Of a stretch of DNA of 64,000 nt, positions 8,228 to 16,719 are shown one piece after another. Each line of letters opens with the position of its first letter. The stretch's first letter is position 1. The stretch is from Porphyromonas vaginalis (lineage in GTDB: Bacteria > Bacteroidota > Bacteroidia > Bacteroidales > Porphyromonadaceae). A model generated the notes under the pieces. The model was not told the origin of the DNA. It made no database searches and saw nothing but the letters and a program-made list of their open reading frames with translations. Position numbers and translations under genes: made by a program. The stretch lies in contig NZ_CATQJU010000001.1 in NCBI RefSeq assembly GCF_958301595.1, positions 372,001-436,000 on the forward strand, in the 5' to 3' direction.

Positions 8228-9424
8228 TTACTTGACGAGATCCATCGTGTCGCGTGCTATCATCAGCTCCTCGTCGGTCGGGACGCAGATGACGGTCACA
8301 CGGCTAGAGGGCTTAGAGAGTACCTTCTCTTCGCCACGGCTAGAGCGATTGACTGCTGAGTCAAACTCAACGCCCATAAACTCTAGTCCAGAGACTACTG
8401 ACTCACGAGTCGTCTGGTCGTTCTCGCCGACACCGCCCGTGAAGACGATGACATCGACACCACCCATAGCTGCTGCGTAGGCTCCGATGTACTTCTTGAT
8501 ACGGTAGCGATACATCTCGAGCGCAAGCTTAGCGCGCTCGTTGCCAGCCTCGGATGCCTGCTCTACGTCACGCATATCGGATGAGACACCGCTGATGCCG
8601 AGTACACCGCTCTTCTTATTGACCATCGTCGAGAAGTCGCTCGGGGTCATCTTCTCATGCTCCATGATAAAGGGTACGATACCTGGGTCGATGCTTCCGC
8701 AGCGAGTGCCCATCATCAGACCATCCGTAGGGGTCAAGCCCATAGAGGTGTCGAGGACCTTACCATTGCATACGGCTGCGATCGAAGCACCATTGCCGAT
8801 ATGGCAGGTGATGATGCGTGTCTTGTCAAAGTCCTTGCCAAGAATCTCGCAAGCACGATGGCTGATGTAGCGGTGGCTCGTGCCGTGGAAACCGTAACGA
8901 CGTACCCCGTACTTCTCATAGTACTCGTAGGGTAGCGCATACATATAGGTGTATGCGGGCATCGTCTGGTGGAAGGCGGTGTCGAAGACAGCTACCTGCT
9001 GCACCTTCGGGAGGAGCTTCGTGATAGCGTCGATACCCTTCAGTGAGGGTGGGTTGTGTAGAGGAGCGAGGTCAGAGACACGCTTCACCTGCTCGATCAC
9101 CTCGTCATTGATGAGGACGCTCTTATTGATCGCCTCACCACCATGTACGAGACGGTGACCCACAGCCTCGATCTGGTCGACACTGTCTAGGACAGCGTAC
9201 TCAGACTTCGTCAGGATCTCGAGGATAAACTCGACAGCCACCGTGTGCTCAGGTAGCGGACGGTCTATCTGCACCTTCTTGCCGTCGGTCGTCTTAAACT
9301 TGATGAAAGAGTCGGGCAGGCCGAGCTTCTCAATACCACCTGAAGCGAGAATACGAGCCTCAGGCATATCATATAGTGAATACTTGACAGACGAGCTGCC
9401 ACAGTTAAGGACTAGTACGATCAT
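8228..9424 (-). CDS. ackA: Acetate kinase
   Basis: 398 residues, the usual length. It converts acetyl phosphate plus ADP to acetate plus ATP, the final energy step of acetate fermentation. Family motifs are all present: N-terminal LVLNCGSSSVKYSLYD, the GHRLVHGG arginine motif, YGFHGTSHRYIS, HIGNGAS, and GLMMGTRCGSIDPG. It lies 34 bases downstream of pta on the same strand, giving a pta-ackA operon with pta first. Confidence 0.97.
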   Translation of the reverse strand: MIVLVLNCGSSSVKYSLYDMPEARILASGGIEKLGLPDSFIKFKTTDGKKVQIDRPLPEHTVAVEFILEILTKSEYAVLDSVDQIEAVGHRLVHGGEAINKSVLINDEVIEQVKRVSDLAPLHNPPSLKGIDAITKLLPKVQQVAVFDTAFHQTMPAYTYMYALPYEYYEKYGVRRYGFHGTSHRYISHRACEILGKDFDKTRIITCHIGNGASIAAVCNGKVLDTSMGLTPTDGLMMGTRCGSIDPGIVPFIMEHEKMTPSDFSTMVNKKSGVLGISGVSSDMRDVEQASEAGNERAKLALEMYRYRIKKYIGAYAAAMGGVDVIVFTGGVGENDQTTRESVVSGLEFMGVEFDSAVNRSSRGEEKVLSKPSSRVTVICVPTDEELMIARDTMDLVK

Positions 9425-9458
9425 AATGTATCTTTAGTAAAGGGAAGGGGGTGATGAA

Positions 9459-10466
9459 TTACTTCTTAGCTGCGATAGCCTGGTTGCAAGTGATCGTGAT
9501 CACGTTGTAGACATCGTCTACAGAGCAGCCACGGCTAAGGTCATTGACTGGAGCAGCCATACCCTGTAGGATAGGACCGACAGCGGTAGCACGACCGAGG
9601 CGCTCGACGAGCTTGTAAGCGACATTGCCCACCTCTAGGTTCGGGAAGACGAGGACGTTTGCCTTACCAGCCACGGGGCTCTCAGGAGCCTTGAGCTCAG
9701 CGATCTTGCTCACGATGGCTGCGTCTGCCTGTAGCTCACCATCGATGAGCAGGTCAGGAGCCATCTCCTTAGCAATCTTGTAAGCCTCCGTAACCTTGTC
9801 AATCATCTCGCTCTTGGCAGAGCCCTTTGTAGAGTAGCTCAGGAGGGCAATGCGTGGCTCCATGTCGCCGATGCTACGAGCCGTGTCAGCAGAAGCGATA
9901 GCGATCTGTGCGAGCTCGTTGCTGTCAGGATTGGGCGTGACGGCGCAGTCTGCAAAGATGAAGAAGCCGTCCTCGCCATACTCCTTGAGCGGAGAGAAGA
10001 TGAGGAATGCGCCACTGACCACCTTGAGTCCTGGGCGTGTCTTGATGAGCTGGAGTGCGGGGCGGAGCACGTTGCCCGTCGTGTTGTGTGCACCAGCTAC
10101 CTCACCATCAGCATCGCCAGACTTGATCATTAGGCAGGCAAGGTAAAGCGGATTGACCACTAGCTCGTCAGCCTGCTCACGGGTCATGCCCTTAGCTTTG
10201 CGTAGCTCCATCAGGAGGTCACGATAAGCCTCACGGCGTGCGTGGTTTTGTGGGTCGATGATCTCAGCCTGGTCAATGTGCTTAAGTCCTAGCTCAGCAG
10301 CCTTAGCCTGGATCTCGGCGGGGTTGCCTAGGAGGATGATGTGAGCGATGCCGTCAGCGATGATGCGATCAGCAGCTTGGAGGGTGCGAGGCTCGAGACC
10401 CTCGGGGAGTACAATGCGCTGCTTGTTAGCCTTAGCGCGCTGTACGTTCTTTTGAAGTAGTTCCAT
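9459..10466 (-). CDS. pta: Phosphate acetyltransferase (short form)
   Basis: 335 residues, containing only the catalytic PTA_PTB domain; enterobacterial Pta is about twice as long because of regulatory N-terminal domains absent here. It exchanges CoA of acetyl-CoA for phosphate to give acetyl phosphate for AckA. Visible motifs: GAHNTTGNVLRPAL, TPNPDSNELAQIA, ALLSYSTKGSAKS, VFPNLEVGNVAYKL and GPILQGMAAPVNDLSRG near the C-terminus. Confidence 0.96.
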   Translation of the reverse strand: MELLQKNVQRAKANKQRIVLPEGLEPRTLQAADRIIADGIAHIILLGNPAEIQAKAAELGLKHIDQAEIIDPQNHARREAYRDLLMELRKAKGMTREQADELVVNPLYLACLMIKSGDADGEVAGAHNTTGNVLRPALQLIKTRPGLKVVSGAFLIFSPLKEYGEDGFFIFADCAVTPNPDSNELAQIAIASADTARSIGDMEPRIALLSYSTKGSAKSEMIDKVTEAYKIAKEMAPDLLIDGELQADAAIVSKIAELKAPESPVAGKANVLVFPNLEVGNVAYKLVERLGRATAVGPILQGMAAPVNDLSRGCSVDDVYNVITITCNQAIAAKK

Positions 10467-10511
10467 AGAGGTGTATGATAAGTTTATATTGTTGTGCAGT
10501 CTTTAGCTCCG

Positions 10512-10519
10512 CAAAGTTA
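10512..10519 (-). promoter_or_regulatory. -7 box for pta-ackA
   Basis: TAACTTTG on the minus strand matches the Bacteroidota TAnnTTTG -7 consensus, 45 bases upstream of the pta ATG. No TTG at the -33 spacing. Confidence 0.5.
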
Positions 10520-10568
10520 CAAAATAAAGAGCAGAGCCTCTACGACTCGAACGCATTGTGCAGGGCTG

Positions 10569-10648
10569 ACGCATTATAATCGCTCTTTCAGGAGCTACAC
10601 CTTAGCAACAAGCAAGAAATAGATGAGCTCATTATATATTAATGTATC
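10569..10648 (+). repeat. Element B, copy 1
   Basis: Begins ACGCATTATAATCGCTC, continues TCAGGAGCTACAC and ends ATGAGCTCATTATATATTAATG. Other copies are at 45485 and 46010 (plus) and 26918-27003 (minus). CATTATA near the start and TATAATG near the end (in the other copies) form short inverted ends. It lies 34 bp before element A copy 1, in the same orientation. Confidence 0.85.
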
Positions 10649-10681
10649 ACCCCTGCCCTCTAATCTCTAACCTCTAATCCC

Positions 10682-10950
10682 TATTTACATATCTTTACAG
10701 GGAAATTCGTCCGATCCCCTCCTTTCTCGAATATCCACGTGGGGAATCTCAAATCTCCACGTGGATGTTTTTATTTTTCCACGTGGGCGTGATTCATTTC
10801 TTCCGAAGTTTCATTTGATTCTTCCGAAGTTTCATTTCATTCCTCCGAGGAATTTTTTCTTTTCCACGTGGGCATTTCGAAATATCCACGTGGAAATCAC
10901 TTTTCCCCGACACAGCCCCATATCGATATGTAGCTAGTTATAAATTATTG
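10682..10950 (+). repeat. Element A, copy 1: eight phased palindromes
   Basis: Conserved left flank (TATTTACATATCTTTAC, AATTCGTCCGAT, TTTCTCGAATA), then CCACGTGG at 10735, 10757 and 10779 (22 bp apart), three TTCC-type near-palindromes with CCGA at 10803, 10824 and 10845 (21 bp apart), then CCACGTGG at 10864 and 10886 (22 bp apart), then a conserved right flank (AAATCACTTTTCCCCGACA, TATCGATATGTAG, AAATTATTG). No gene overlaps it; the rest of 10467-11024 holds element B and TCTAACCTCTAAT-type simple repeats. Confidence 0.92.
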
Positions 10951-11024
10951 TAACAAGCAGGCGTCGAATTTACCCAGACAGGAGTGACGCATTGTGTTAC
11001 GATGGTGCCCCCCCCTCCTAACCT

Positions 11025-11645
11025 CTAATATCTAACCACTAATCTCTCAAAACTCTCCGCAGGGATCGGATCTGCCGAGAGGAGTGCCGAGACCATCGTG
11101 AGGTAGCGTGGCGGATGCCCCTCCTGGCCCCACACCATCGGGATGCCAGCCAGTCGCTCTGTGGTACCACTCAGGTCGAAGCCCCACGACTCGAGCGACG
11201 AGCGCATCTGGTCGGGATGACGGCAAGGATCGCCAGCACTGCGTGTACAGGCTTGTGGCTGGCAGAGCCGACAGCGACCAGCCGTAAAGAGCCGACTCCC
11301 CGCATGCTGTCGCTCTAGCTGATAGAGGAGCGGATCAATCCGATCCCGCACGGCACCCATCAGGCGAAAGCAGTAGTCCCCCACCTCGTCAGGCAGACAC
11401 GCCGCCCACGACTGTTCGTCGGGCGTGACACGATGCACGAGGATATGCGCATAGCGGTAGCTCCCCAGAGCCTCACGTACATCAAAGGTAAAGGGCGGGC
11501 AAGACCAATTGGTCAAGTAAGTGGGACAATGCTCGCACAGAGCGAAGAAGCGATCTGGGTCGAAGTACTCCGCCATATAGTCCGCTAGAGGCAGCTGACG
11601 GAGCGTCCCCTCGATGTGATAAGTTGGCTCAGCGATGCTACCCAT
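11025..11645 (-). CDS. DUF2284 putative metal-binding protein
   Basis: About 206 residues from ATG 11645; an upstream in-frame start at 11669 would add 8 residues but deepen the overlap with the preceding gene. Two Cys-rich patches, CEHCPTYLTNWSCPP and CRLCQPQACTRSAGDPC, match the DUF2284 pattern of predicted metal (probably Fe-S or zinc) sites. No catalytic function is established. It overlaps the 3' end of the acyl-CoA synthetase gene by 8 bp, so the two are translationally coupled. The Arg-rich start MALRCRRPM of the longer form looks like read-through of the other frame. Confidence 0.8.
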   Translation of the reverse strand: MGSIAEPTYHIEGTLRQLPLADYMAEYFDPDRFFALCEHCPTYLTNWSCPPFTFDVREALGSYRYAHILVHRVTPDEQSWAACLPDEVGDYCFRLMGAVRDRIDPLLYQLERQHAGSRLFTAGRCRLCQPQACTRSAGDPCRHPDQMRSSLESWGFDLSGTTERLAGIPMVWGQEGHPPRYLTMVSALLSADPIPAESFERLVVRY

Positions 11646-13344
11646 TGGTCTGCGACACCTCAATGCCATCCTTATATAGGTGTCTCTTGATGCTGCGCTT
11701 GGGCGACTTGATGAAGGGAGTCCTCTGCAGAACGAACTTGGTTACCATCTCGTAGGAGCCTAGCTTAGCATTGAGCTGCTTACGCTGATCTTTGATCTGC
11801 TCCCACGCCTCTTCGATAGTTATCCCCGCCTGCTTGGCTGCCAGTTCGTCGGGATAGACAAGAGCCTCGAGACGGCCATTCTTCTGATAGACTAGACTCT
11901 CCGCTACAAAGTGGAGGTTATTGAGCTTCGCCTCGATCTCTTCGGGGTAGATGTTTTGACCATTAGCCCCTAGGATCATCGTCTTGGAGCGACCAAGGAT
12001 AAAAAGATTACCCCGCTTGTCCAGACGCCCTAGGTCACCCGTACGCATCCAGCCGTCGGTGGTGAAGAGGTGCTTATTGATCTCGGGAAGCTTGTTGTAG
12101 CCAAGGCAGACGTTGTCACCGCGTACCTGTATCTCGCCGACGCCTGGAGCTAGGGGCTGGTCAAAGTCTTCTGGCACCTCGATGCGTATCTCCATGTGTG
12201 GCAGGGCGCGACCCGCAGAGAGTGGCACCCAGTGGCGATGGTTGCTATAAGAGATGAGCGGAGCGCACTCGGTCATGCCGTAGCCGACAGTGAGCGGGAA
12301 GCCGATACGATGTAGGAAGGCGGCGACCTCCGTAGAGAGTGGTGCCCCACCAACGATTACCTCGCGGAAGTTACCCCCGAGCCCGTCGGTGAGCTTCTTG
12401 CGGATCACTCGGTAGACCAGCTTGCGTAGGAGCGGTATACGTAGGAGTGTCTTGATGGTGGAGCGCTCTATGACAGGCACGATAGACTGCTTGTAGATTT
12501 TCTCCAAGATGAGCGGCACGGAGATGATCAGCACAGGGCGTATCTCAGCAAAGGCTTTCATCAAGATTTTGGGCGAAGGCACCTTGCCTAGGATATGCGT
12601 GTGGACACCTATGTAAAGGGCTGCGAGCATATTGAAGGCGCAACTGTACGTGTGTGCCAGCGGGAGGAAGCAGATGATCTGCTCGCCACTATACATAAGG
12701 TCGAGCTTTTGCGCATAGAGGGCATTGCCTGCTAGATTGCCCGCAGTGATCAGTACCCCCTTGCTAAAGCCGGTCGTCCCTGAGGTATAGTTAATCACGA
12801 CCAACTCATCATTGCCCACCTCAGGGTAGACGATGTCAGAGCGACGGAAACCCTTGGGATAAAAGCGCGCCACAAAGGGGGCAAAGGGAAGAAGCTGCTT
12901 GTAGTCGTATGGCATTCCCGAGCGAGCATAGCGCCACGTGATCTTCTTGAGGTCAAAGATAGTCTGCACCATCGGGAGATCCTCCTCAGGATTGAGCTTC
13001 GCCAAAATGAGGTCATCGATAAAGAGAAGCTTCGCCTCGCTATGATTGATGATCGTCTTAGCGTCCTCGGCATTGAAGTCCTGCAGTATCGGGACGATCA
13101 CAGCTCCGTAAGTGATTGTAGCCATGAAGATGACGCACCAGTGGACCGAGTCGGCGCCCATCAGAGCGATGCGGTCGCCACGCTGTATGCCAGTCTCCTT
13201 ATATATATAGTGTAGATGCGCTATCTGTAGTGCTAAGTCGCGATAAGATATGGTGTAGCCGGTGGCGTAGTCCGAGAGAGCTGGCTGTCGGAAGTGCTCT
13301 CTGAAGCTCGCCTCGTAGGCCTTGATGAGATTGTCTGGATACAT
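11638..13344 (-). CDS. AMP-dependent long-chain acyl-CoA synthetase
   Basis: 568 residues from ATG 13344 (MYPDNLIKAYE). The frame is open to a TTG at 13380, but that codon lies inside a TACTTTG-like -7 box (TAACTTTG), so it cannot be the start of this transcript. It belongs to the adenylate-forming family: P-loop-like YTSGTTGFSKGVL, GYGMTECAPLIS, DGWMRTGDLGRLD and GRSKTMILGANGQNIYPEE are all present, with a C-terminal PFIKSPKRSIKR. It activates fatty acids with ATP and CoA for lipid synthesis or turnover; chain length is not predictable. A hydrophobic stretch in the middle suggests membrane association. Confidence 0.92.
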   Translation of the reverse strand: MYPDNLIKAYEASFREHFRQPALSDYATGYTISYRDLALQIAHLHYIYKETGIQRGDRIALMGADSVHWCVIFMATITYGAVIVPILQDFNAEDAKTIINHSEAKLLFIDDLILAKLNPEEDLPMVQTIFDLKKITWRYARSGMPYDYKQLLPFAPFVARFYPKGFRRSDIVYPEVGNDELVVINYTSGTTGFSKGVLITAGNLAGNALYAQKLDLMYSGEQIICFLPLAHTYSCAFNMLAALYIGVHTHILGKVPSPKILMKAFAEIRPVLIISVPLILEKIYKQSIVPVIERSTIKTLLRIPLLRKLVYRVIRKKLTDGLGGNFREVIVGGAPLSTEVAAFLHRIGFPLTVGYGMTECAPLISYSNHRHWVPLSAGRALPHMEIRIEVPEDFDQPLAPGVGEIQVRGDNVCLGYNKLPEINKHLFTTDGWMRTGDLGRLDKRGNLFILGRSKTMILGANGQNIYPEEIEAKLNNLHFVAESLVYQKNGRLEALVYPDELAAKQAGITIEEAWEQIKDQRKQLNAKLGSYEMVTKFVLQRTPFIKSPKRSIKRHLYKDGIEVSQTNG

Positions 13345-13377
13345 AGATGCTATCTCCTGTTGTGTAAGCGTGTGGCG

Positions 13378-13385
13378 CAAAGTTA
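13378..13385 (-). promoter_or_regulatory. -7 box for the acyl-CoA synthetase operon
   Basis: TAACTTTG on the minus strand, 33 bases upstream of ATG 13344. Its position rules out the longer TTG-initiated reading. Confidence 0.6.
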
Positions 13386-13429
13386 CGAAATAGAACCCTA
13401 ACCCTAAGTTTCACCACCGTTGACAAGTC

Positions 13430-13471
13430 AGTACCCGATACGTGCTAGAGTCCTAGCAAGTATCGGGTACT
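13430..13471 (-). terminator. Long hairpin after the LRR operon
   Basis: Perfect 12-bp arms AGTACCCGATAC / GTATCGGGTACT with an inner TGCTAG/CTAGCA pairing, 82 bases after the LRR gene stop at 13553. It has no T-run, so termination is inferred from position. Confidence 0.55.
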
Positions 13472-13552
13472 CTGTATTGTGTACGCCTAGGAGATGTAGC
13501 ACTCGTAGGCGAGGCTCATCAGCTGGCGTACAGAGATTACTCAAGCAATGAG

Positions 13553-15058
13553 TTAGTCAAGTACGACCTTGTAACTCTTGCCTGCGATGCTGAGGATATA
13601 GGCTCCTGCAGGGAGTGCCTCACGAGAGATCTGTACCATCGGAGAGCGCAGAGAGTTGACCCTCGTCAGGAGCTGTCCCTGAGCGTCAAAGAGCGTTACC
13701 ACCGTGCGTGGTGCCAGTTCCTCTACTCGTATAGCCGTCGGTGTACAGGTGATCTGTAGCTCGTCTGAGCTTGTGGGGGTAGCCACATGGGTAGGCGTTG
13801 AGCCCTCGTACTCGACAGCTCCGTTCATAAAGTCTAGTGGATCAGCACCATTGACATCGTAGGGCTTCCAGCCCATCTCCTTGAGCTTAGCAACCTGTAG
13901 GGTATTGCACACATTGCCATTTGGAGACTTTGTATTCACAACATAAAAAGCACCCCATAGCTCGTCACCCTCGTCTTCGGGCATTGTCTTGCACCGTGGC
14001 ATCTTATCTATAACCTGCTGCATGGCCTGCTCTGAGATGTTGTTCTCAAAGATAGAGAGGTAGTGCAGTTCCTCAAGCATAGAGAGGTCTAGTGAGGTGA
14101 TCTCGTTGAGGTGAAGCGTGAGCTCCTCTAGGTTCGTGTTTTTGCTCAGGTCAAGCTTAGTCAACTTGTTTTGCTCGACCTCTAGGATCTCTAGATTGGA
14201 CAGAGGGGTCACGTCTATCTCCTTGAGTTCGTTGTCGTAGATACTTAGGTAGGTGAGACCTGGCGTCTTGCTGAGGTCTATCTTGGTGAGATAATTCGCT
14301 CCGATAGATAGCCACTCTAGGTCTGGCGTAGGTGTGAGATCGATCTCTGAGAGCTGTGCCTTGCATAGGTAGAGAGATGCTAGTGCTGGCGTGAGGCTCA
14401 AGTCTACAGAGGGGATCAACGTAAAGGAGAAGTCTAGCTCTTCCATATCTTCACATTTAGTCTGCTTGACGCTCCTGAGTTGCTCGTTAAACGATGTCAC
14501 AAGTACCTTCAGCTTCTCGAAGCTGGATAGATCGAGCTCCTGAAGTGCAGTGTACTGTATGAGGAGAACCTCGCAGTTGTTCTTCTCCAAGGTTGGGAAA
14601 GTCACATCCGTCAGCTCTTCACACTCATAGATTCTGATATACTTCGGTGTCGTTGCCTTAGACAGGTCTATACTGATAGGAGACGTTTGTGTATATGACT
14701 TTTCAAATCGAATAGCTTCGATCTCTCCGTAGATATGTACCATCTGGGTCTTTTCGTCTAGAGTAAAGGTCTCTATCTCAGGTCCCATATAGAAGATATC
14801 TGTGTAGTCCTCTGGACGAGTAGAGTTTCGTCCTAGTCTCTCGTTGTCTTGGCAAACGCCATCACCATTGATGTCGATCCAAGCGTTACCAGCTGGAGCA
14901 AAGGCACCGATGTTGATCTCCTTGTCTTTAGTCTCTGTCAGCTCTATCGTGATGCTCTCACCAGTCGTTGGGGCATCTGTAGTCTGAGCGCGCAGCTCAG
15001 GAGCAGCCGTAAGCGTCACAAGAGCTGCTGATAGGAATAGGGTATTCAGTCGTTTCAT
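13553..15058 (-). CDS. Secreted leucine-rich-repeat protein with T9SS-like tail
   Basis: 501 residues. A signal peptide (cleavage after ELRAQ) precedes an N-terminal segment with INIGAFAPAGNAWIDINGDG, then about ten degenerate LRRs (LTKIDLSKTPGLTYLSIYD, LEILEVEQNKLTKLDLSK) up to about residue 345. The C-terminal ~75 residues (VEELAPRTVVTLFDAQG, LPAGAYILSIAGKSYKV) match T9SS sorting domains. It is probably exported and attached to the cell surface. Last gene of a three-gene operon, 36 bases after the propeller-like protein gene. The ligand is unknown. Confidence 0.85.
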   Translation of the reverse strand: MKRLNTLFLSAALVTLTAAPELRAQTTDAPTTGESITIELTETKDKEINIGAFAPAGNAWIDINGDGVCQDNERLGRNSTRPEDYTDIFYMGPEIETFTLDEKTQMVHIYGEIEAIRFEKSYTQTSPISIDLSKATTPKYIRIYECEELTDVTFPTLEKNNCEVLLIQYTALQELDLSSFEKLKVLVTSFNEQLRSVKQTKCEDMEELDFSFTLIPSVDLSLTPALASLYLCKAQLSEIDLTPTPDLEWLSIGANYLTKIDLSKTPGLTYLSIYDNELKEIDVTPLSNLEILEVEQNKLTKLDLSKNTNLEELTLHLNEITSLDLSMLEELHYLSIFENNISEQAMQQVIDKMPRCKTMPEDEGDELWGAFYVVNTKSPNGNVCNTLQVAKLKEMGWKPYDVNGADPLDFMNGAVEYEGSTPTHVATPTSSDELQITCTPTAIRVEELAPRTVVTLFDAQGQLLTRVNSLRSPMVQISREALPAGAYILSIAGKSYKVVLD

Positions 15059-15094
15059 AAGTTATAGTGTTATATGTGATAGTTAGTCGTATAG

Positions 15095-16693
15095 TTAGTC
15101 AGCCATAGGCAATAGTCGATAGCTGTAAGAGGCTCCCGTGAGCGGGGAGACTATCTGTATCAGTAGTATGGATCCTAGTGATGACTGCGGTATCTGATAG
15201 TGACCAGATGCAGAGACCACACCAAGAGCTATGAGTTCACCCTGAGGTGTGTAGACGGCGATCTGATGATGAGCCATATCGGGCATCTCTAGGCGTCCCT
15301 CACTACTCACACGTAGCTGGTGTGGGTGCGTGGGGAGTGGATCCTGTATAGCTGTGTGCACTCCTAGCGGATCAGTAAACTGTATATAGGAGCCACGGAA
15401 GAGATCTGGATTGCTGAGATCGGGGCCAAAGAGTGCCAGCGTCTTACCATCTTGGCTAATGCAGGGCCACCCGAGCACCATCTCACCATGATCATCTAAA
15501 GAGTAATACTTTTCCATTGGTATCCCAGTACGATGCTTGATCCAGAGAGCGAAATTCTCCTTTTCGCCACTCTTGGGATCGATGCGATAGCAGTGGTAGA
15601 AGGACTTCGCCTCCTCGATACAGAGGAGCGAGCCATCGTCAAGAGCTTCCGTCGCAGTGTAGCCCTCATACTTAGTCAGCACCTCACCACGCTGCTCTCG
15701 TAGATCCCAGTAGCCAGGCATCAAGACCTGATCTATGGCACCACTCTCCTGGTCTAGTACCAGTTGCCGAGCGGCAAAGAGGATACGCTGCGTCGAAGGA
15801 GAGTAGTAGCACCTCATCGGGTCGAGCATAGGCTTCTTGCTGTAGGCTAGCAGGGCTTTCTCCCAGATGCCGTAGGCTCTCTCCCACGCCTGATCACTAT
15901 CGTAGTCTTCACGCTTAGGCTGAGGGCCTGGCTTCTTTTTATCTAGATTGAAGAAGAGAGACTCTCCTGGGAAGGTATATTCAGTCGCCACACTTTGCCC
16001 CTCTGGGATAGTCCACTGGATCAGTCGTGGGTGGTAGCTGTCAGCATTGACCTGTCGCCCTATCAGAGTCATCCCATCGGGCGAGAGAGCTAGCACAGAG
16101 GTGCCCTCGGGCTTTCCTCCGAGCGCATCTTCGGCAGGGATGGATAGCGGTGTGATAGTAAAGTCTCCCTGCGCCGTACGATTGGCAACAAAGGGACGCA
16201 TATCTCTCTTCAGCGGATCTTGAGGCTTCATATTGCCCACCATACGATCCACCCGCTGTGAGACACCCGTGATCTCTATCATAGGGTAGTCGCTATCAGG
16301 AGAGCTGATGGCAACCTCCTGCCCCGTGTGAGAGATGCAGATCGTCGTCTTCCTATCCTTTTGATATACGATATCTCCCTCGTCGGAGACATACTTGACG
16401 TCTATCTCAGTGCCGGCATTGCTCTTTTGCCAGATACACTTCTTTAGCTCAGTGTCATACACATAGGCAGCCTGACTATAGTAGTAGGCAGCCCATATAT
16501 AGCGACCACTGGGAGAGACCCCTCTGACATACGCCTTGGTCTCGAGCGAGCCATCGACAGTCAAGTCCTGCGGAGGGGTCTTGACACCCTTGTAGGTAGT
16601 CTGGGCTGAGAGACTCAGCGCAGAGGTCACGAGGAGTACGCCCCAGAGTAGCGAGCAGATAACCCGCTGCTGTAGTAATCTAGTTGGTTGCAT
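15095..16693 (-). CDS. Secreted beta-propeller-like protein of unknown function
   Basis: 532 residues with a signal peptide (cleavage after LSLSAQ). Blocks such as VRGVSPSGRYIWAAYY, VLALSPDGMTLIGRQV, and CISQDGKTLALFGPD look like WD40/TolB-type propeller blades. The last ~70 residues (QIAVYTPQGELIALGVVSA, YRLLP) resemble a T9SS tail. It follows the Big_2 lipoprotein gene by 26 bases and precedes the LRR gene by 36, so the three products probably act together at the cell envelope. I do not recognise a specific family. Confidence 0.7.
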   Translation of the reverse strand: MQPTRLLQQRVICSLLWGVLLVTSALSLSAQTTYKGVKTPPQDLTVDGSLETKAYVRGVSPSGRYIWAAYYYSQAAYVYDTELKKCIWQKSNAGTEIDVKYVSDEGDIVYQKDRKTTICISHTGQEVAISSPDSDYPMIEITGVSQRVDRMVGNMKPQDPLKRDMRPFVANRTAQGDFTITPLSIPAEDALGGKPEGTSVLALSPDGMTLIGRQVNADSYHPRLIQWTIPEGQSVATEYTFPGESLFFNLDKKKPGPQPKREDYDSDQAWERAYGIWEKALLAYSKKPMLDPMRCYYSPSTQRILFAARQLVLDQESGAIDQVLMPGYWDLREQRGEVLTKYEGYTATEALDDGSLLCIEEAKSFYHCYRIDPKSGEKENFALWIKHRTGIPMEKYYSLDDHGEMVLGWPCISQDGKTLALFGPDLSNPDLFRGSYIQFTDPLGVHTAIQDPLPTHPHQLRVSSEGRLEMPDMAHHQIAVYTPQGELIALGVVSASGHYQIPQSSLGSILLIQIVSPLTGASYSYRLLPMAD

Positions 16694-16719
16694 ATTCAGA
16701 GATTACGCTGGTGAGGAGC

